Origin: Hydractinia symbiolongicarpus
Lineage: Eukaryota > Cnidaria > Hydrozoa > Anthoathecata > Hydractiniidae
NCBI RefSeq assembly: GCF_029227915.1
Contig: NC_079887.1
Coordinates: forward strand, 9,796,001-9,860,000
DNA length: 64,000 bases
Reading direction: 5' to 3'
The notes beneath the pieces are model-generated. The model was not told where the DNA came from and made no database searches. It worked only from the letters and a program-made list of their open reading frames with translations. Shown one piece after another: positions 60,709-64,000 of the stretch (its first letter is position 1; each line of letters opens with the position of its first letter). A program made the translations under genes and the position numbers.

Positions 60709-62892
60709 TGCTATGGTGTCTTACTTTAAGCTGATTTAATCTCAACAACAAAATTAAAACTCGCCCTCTTATTAAAATTACTATATACGCTGAAGTAAAC
60801 GCAAATTGGTTTGAGACACAAGGCGCTATTTTTTGTAATCACTTACAAACTACGTTGCGACATGAAGTACAAAAAAACGATATTTTTTGCAAGGTTTTAG
60901 GAATTTTACACCATTCTTTTTTTGATGGATCACTCAAAAGGAGTAAAAAATAATAATTGCGTTCGTTTTAACATGTAATCATATCAATTAAATCACAGCA
61001 TATTCAATTTAAAAACCTAAGGCGTCCTTCAAACATTTAAAATTTCGCCTTCTATAAGAGGCGTGAAACCTATGGATAAAGGTGTCTCATGGCGTGTTCT
61101 TTCTCTAGTACTGTTTGTTCTCAAATAAGAATAAACACACGGATCCATATAAGTTTGTAGTGAGGTGGATTTTTTTCATCCTTTATATTCAGGGATCTCG
61201 GATCGAATCCCAATCACATCAGCTTCCCTCTAAGCTGCTGGTAATACGTTAGTTTTATAAGACTGAAGGATTATTACTTACAATCTAGTCCGAACGACTC
61301 TAATTTCTTAACCAAACAAATTGACCTGATATTCAAAAAAAGGGTGTTTTCAGATTGCCAGGTTTTTAATTAGCTTATTCAAATTAAAAAGCTGCATTTA
61401 AATACATTTTATCCGTGCAATTCTTATACCAAACTATTTCTTTATCGTGCGTGCAAAATTCCATTCTGTGACGTCATTATTGGGGACAATACTTTTTAAA
61501 GGTAACAATAAAAATTAGCAATGTGGCGCCAACAATAACATTTCTTTCTGGTGTAACACGTTGGACACTTGACTTTTAGCTAGGCTAACCTTATGACGGA
61601 ATCAACAGTTTTTAGTCATTAATAACCTTGAATTTTGTATTTTTTGGATAGAATACAGTCCATAAACCATTAAAAAGTATTCTTCTTTGATTTAAGTGTT
61701 ATAATAGTAAAGCAGGGAGGTATAAAAGTTCTTTTATACCTTAATGGGTAAGCCACAAGTTAAATTTTCTGTTATTGTTGTTGCTGTTTTCTTCTTGTTG
61801 CGCTACCATTATGAAAAATTTGTCCCTACAAGCGCTCGTGCCCAGACTGCGCTGTATGGAAGTCGGTTATTGACACAGTAACGCAAGAGATTGTTGAAGA
61901 ATACTGTTCTTAGATTCGTGTTTTAATTCGTTCCAGATTGAAACCAGAACCAGTTATTACATTTGTAATGTGGTATATCATATTTCATTAGGCCATAAGT
62001 ATTATTTAATTGCAAATATTCTTGTTGAGTCATATTGAAGAAGAACTACTTTGTTCATTACTATGATAAATATTCACCTATATTCTTGTTGAGGTTATTC
62101 ACAATGGACGGCTGATAATGAGATTTTAGGTCATTAGTACATCTTATCTATATAGTTCTCCTTCCCCGAGCCTATATTTTTATTTTATTAAAATCAGGGC
62201 GGAAGTCTCTGTGTAAGGGCCCGTCGTTGGGCAGTCGTCGTTGGGCATGTGGCAGTAAGCGTGTAAAAAAAGCTTAATTCCTTATTCACAAAAATGCTCA
62301 TTTGTAGTAAACAAGACATGACTCAAAAATATCCACAGCTTGTTTAAATTTAGTAAATTGATTGTGCTTGTTACAACCTCGTCCCTAGGGTTTGTTAGAT
62401 TTTTATATTCGCTGAGATGAGATGACGCCATCGCATTCTTGAGTAAATTTTGTTAACTTTTAAAACAGTTGTATGAACCATTACAAACGCTTCTTTTACA
62501 TATGGTTTTCCGAAATTTTGTCAACATTTCATTCATCTTTTGAGGGGACGGTTGGGATAGGTAGACAACTTAAAACAACTGAGTTTATAATGACCAAGCG
62601 TTTGATAAAAACAATAAAAAAAGATGTAAAATTATATAAAAAGTAAAATATTGTACGATATAAAAACTTATGTTAAAAAGAAGAATTTATTGTGTAGGAT
62701 TTAGTATTTCGTTTCCCGATATATTTAGTGATGCTGTTTCCTAATAAAAAAACCCTTTTACTTACTGAGAACAAAAAAATTATATTTGGACGTGTTTGGA
62801 AAAACAGTTAATGTTTTAATTTTATTTTGAAATTACCTACGATTTACCAACTTAGGACTATTGGTATGTTAAAAATCCAGTTACACACACAC
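60709..62892. other. Intergenic region with SINE fragments
   Basis: No open frame with support. At about 61160-61265 is a diverged SINE head (TTGTAGTGAGGTGG, then CTCGGATCGAATCCC, then GCTGCTGGTAATACGTTAG). At 62026-62082 a reversed piece (TTGAAGAAGAACTACTTTGTTCA) joins a forward tail piece (CTATGATAAATATTCACC). The right end is the likely 3' UTR of the DHH gene, which has a minus-strand AATAAA near 62825. The left end should contain the promoter of the acidic coiled-coil gene. Confidence 0.5.
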
Positions 62893-64000
62893 TTAGATGT
62901 CTGCCATAAATGTTTTATACTGTCCTTCGTTGAGAGTGACGCCACTTGCCCACGGGTGTCCCCCACCAATCGTGCTGCCGCTTTTTTTCATCACGAACTT
63001 TGCCAGATCACGCGCATCAAAGTTTTCATCCAAACGTCGCAAGGAAAAGTAGTAAGAAACATCTCCTTTGCTGTTAGTTGTTGGGGAATTTACCAATATG
63101 GCGTAACTAGCTTCAACTTCTTTTAACATTTGGTTAACATAAGGTTCCAGGCTTCTTCCGTATGTAAAGATATCGATCAAAACAACTAGTACGTCACAAG
63201 TCTTCTCTCCAACCATGCAATTTTTCATCACTTTCCCCGTGTTCAACTTCGATACCATTTCTTCAATAAGCAATAAGTAGTCATCAGTCTCTTTTTCGGA
63301 AAATACATTTTCCTTATCTCCTAATATGACCTTTTTAGAAGCTTCCAAGTAACGCGCTGATTCAACTTTAAAATTTTTTGTGATTTCTTGAGAAGACGAA
63401 AAAGTACTGTAAAGAAAACTCCATTGATCTTCTTTTGCCAAGATATTATCAAGCACGTAAAAAAGTTGCATTTTAAGACGGAGGATTTCTTGCATGTTTT
63501 TGAGCAATAACGAACTTGTAGGAGCATATTTTTCCATAGCTTTGTAAAAAGCCCTCTGAGCAATCTCATCAGCAACTTTCTTTCCCGCTACGTTCGGATT
63601 CATGCCTTCATACTCGCTGTACTGGATAACTTTAAGTAATTCTTCAATCTGCAACGCAGCTTTCTTTTCAGATGACAAAAACTTGTACATCATCACTGCT
63701 GCACAATTTTCTGCATCAAAGGTAAATGTGAAATTTTTCAGATTGAGTAAATTGTTCATTGGCGAATCATCTTTTCTAGGATGATGATCATAGACTTCGA
63801 CTGTCACGCGATTCAGAATGCTGCCTAAATATTCGGTTTCTTGTGGGAGGTCTGGGCTACAATCCACATAGATAATTTTTGCATTATCAACACCAACACT
63901 TTCCACTGCTTTTTTCACATTTTGGAAGCATGCATCAGTTCTCCAATATGGAACCAAAGTTACGTTGCCCGACTTATACATAGAAGCAGTGATGATCGCT
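62893..64000 (-). CDS. DHH-DHHA1 family phosphoesterase, N-terminus beyond window
   Basis: The frame is open from the window edge to the stop at 62893, about 368 codons without an intron. The family comprises Mn-dependent phosphoesterases (RecJ, NrnA/oligoribonuclease-like, polyphosphatase-like, cyclic-dinucleotide PDEs). Visible motifs are AIITASMYKSGNVTLVPY, the end of the first strand-helix unit; IIYVDCSPD; the name-giving VEVYDHHPRKD; and, near the C-terminus, GSTIGGGHPWASGVTL, which matches the DHHA1 GGGHxxASG substrate-binding motif. The first metal-binding Asp motif, usually 20-30 residues before the visible start, must lie outside. The long middle (about 140 residues between the DHH and DHHA1 halves) is helical and unassigned. 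Animals have PRUNE1 (DHH-DHHA2) and AlaRS (DHHA1), but a stand-alone DHH-DHHA1 protein of this type is not one I know in vertebrates. The gene may be an old transfer or a lineage retained in invertebrates. Confidence 0.85.
   Translation of the reverse strand, partial: AIITASMYKSGNVTLVPYWRTDACFQNVKKAVESVGVDNAKIIYVDCSPDLPQETEYLGSILNRVTVEVYDHHPRKDDSPMNNLLNLKNFTFTFDAENCAAVMMYKFLSSEKKAALQIEELLKVIQYSEYEGMNPNVAGKKVADEIAQRAFYKAMEKYAPTSSLLLKNMQEILRLKMQLFYVLDNILAKEDQWSFLYSTFSSSQEITKNFKVESARYLEASKKVILGDKENVFSEKETDDYLLLIEEMVSKLNTGKVMKNCMVGEKTCDVLVVLIDIFTYGRSLEPYVNQMLKEVEASYAILVNSPTTNSKGDVSYYFSLRRLDENFDARDLAKFVMKKSGSTIGGGHPWASGVTLNEGQYKTFMADI

Overview
The window is animal nuclear DNA, very AT-rich, with multi-exon genes, GT-AG introns and a large load of degenerate transposons. 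Three proteins are recognisable orthologues of conserved metazoan genes (ANKFY1/rabankyrin-5, MND1, METTL14). The mix of THAP/P-element, pogo, non-LTR and miniature elements fits an early-branching invertebrate. A cnidarian, perhaps a hydrozoan, is my best guess; this is an inference from style and not proven by any single feature.

Layout. 1-10506: intergenic, low complexity, no supportable gene. 10507-18956 (+): a five-exon gene for an unidentified coiled-coil protein of about 1913 residues. 18957-21322: intergenic, with a Helitron-like miniature element and a degenerate tandem repeat. 21323-39664 (-): the ANKFY1/rabankyrin-5 orthologue, reconstructed as 25 coding exons with intact phase (4050 nt, 1349 aa; BTB, ankyrin repeats, FYVE). 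Its introns hold minisatellites, tRNA-derived SINE pieces and Helitron-like miniatures. 40000-52900: a transposon graveyard with a non-LTR retrotransposon 3' end, a palindromic MITE, a zinc-finger transposon relic, a 3.48-kb DNA transposon with inverted repeats and a TTA duplication, a THAP/P-element relic, a pogo/Tigger relic and SINE pieces. 52945-55725 (+): MND1, whose ATG lies in an exon I could not place. 56259-58585 (+): METTL14, four exons, 454 aa. 58691-60708 (-): an unidentified acidic coiled-coil gene, convergent with METTL14. 60709-62892: intergenic. 62893-64000 (-): a DHH-DHHA1 phosphoesterase whose N-terminus lies beyond the window.

The host genes do not form one pathway. ANKFY1 acts on early endosomes and macropinosomes, MND1 in meiotic recombination with HOP2 and DMC1/RAD51, and METTL14 as the RNA-binding partner of METTL3 in mRNA m6A methylation. 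MND1 and METTL14 lie head-to-tail 533 bp apart. The most interesting points are a cluster of four NPF motifs in an enlarged, apparently relocated loop of rabankyrin-5; a family of about 100-136-bp elements with Helitron-type ends and a compensatorily changing 3' hairpin; a DNA transposon whose proteins I cannot assign to a superfamily; and an apparently intronless DHH-DHHA1 protein.
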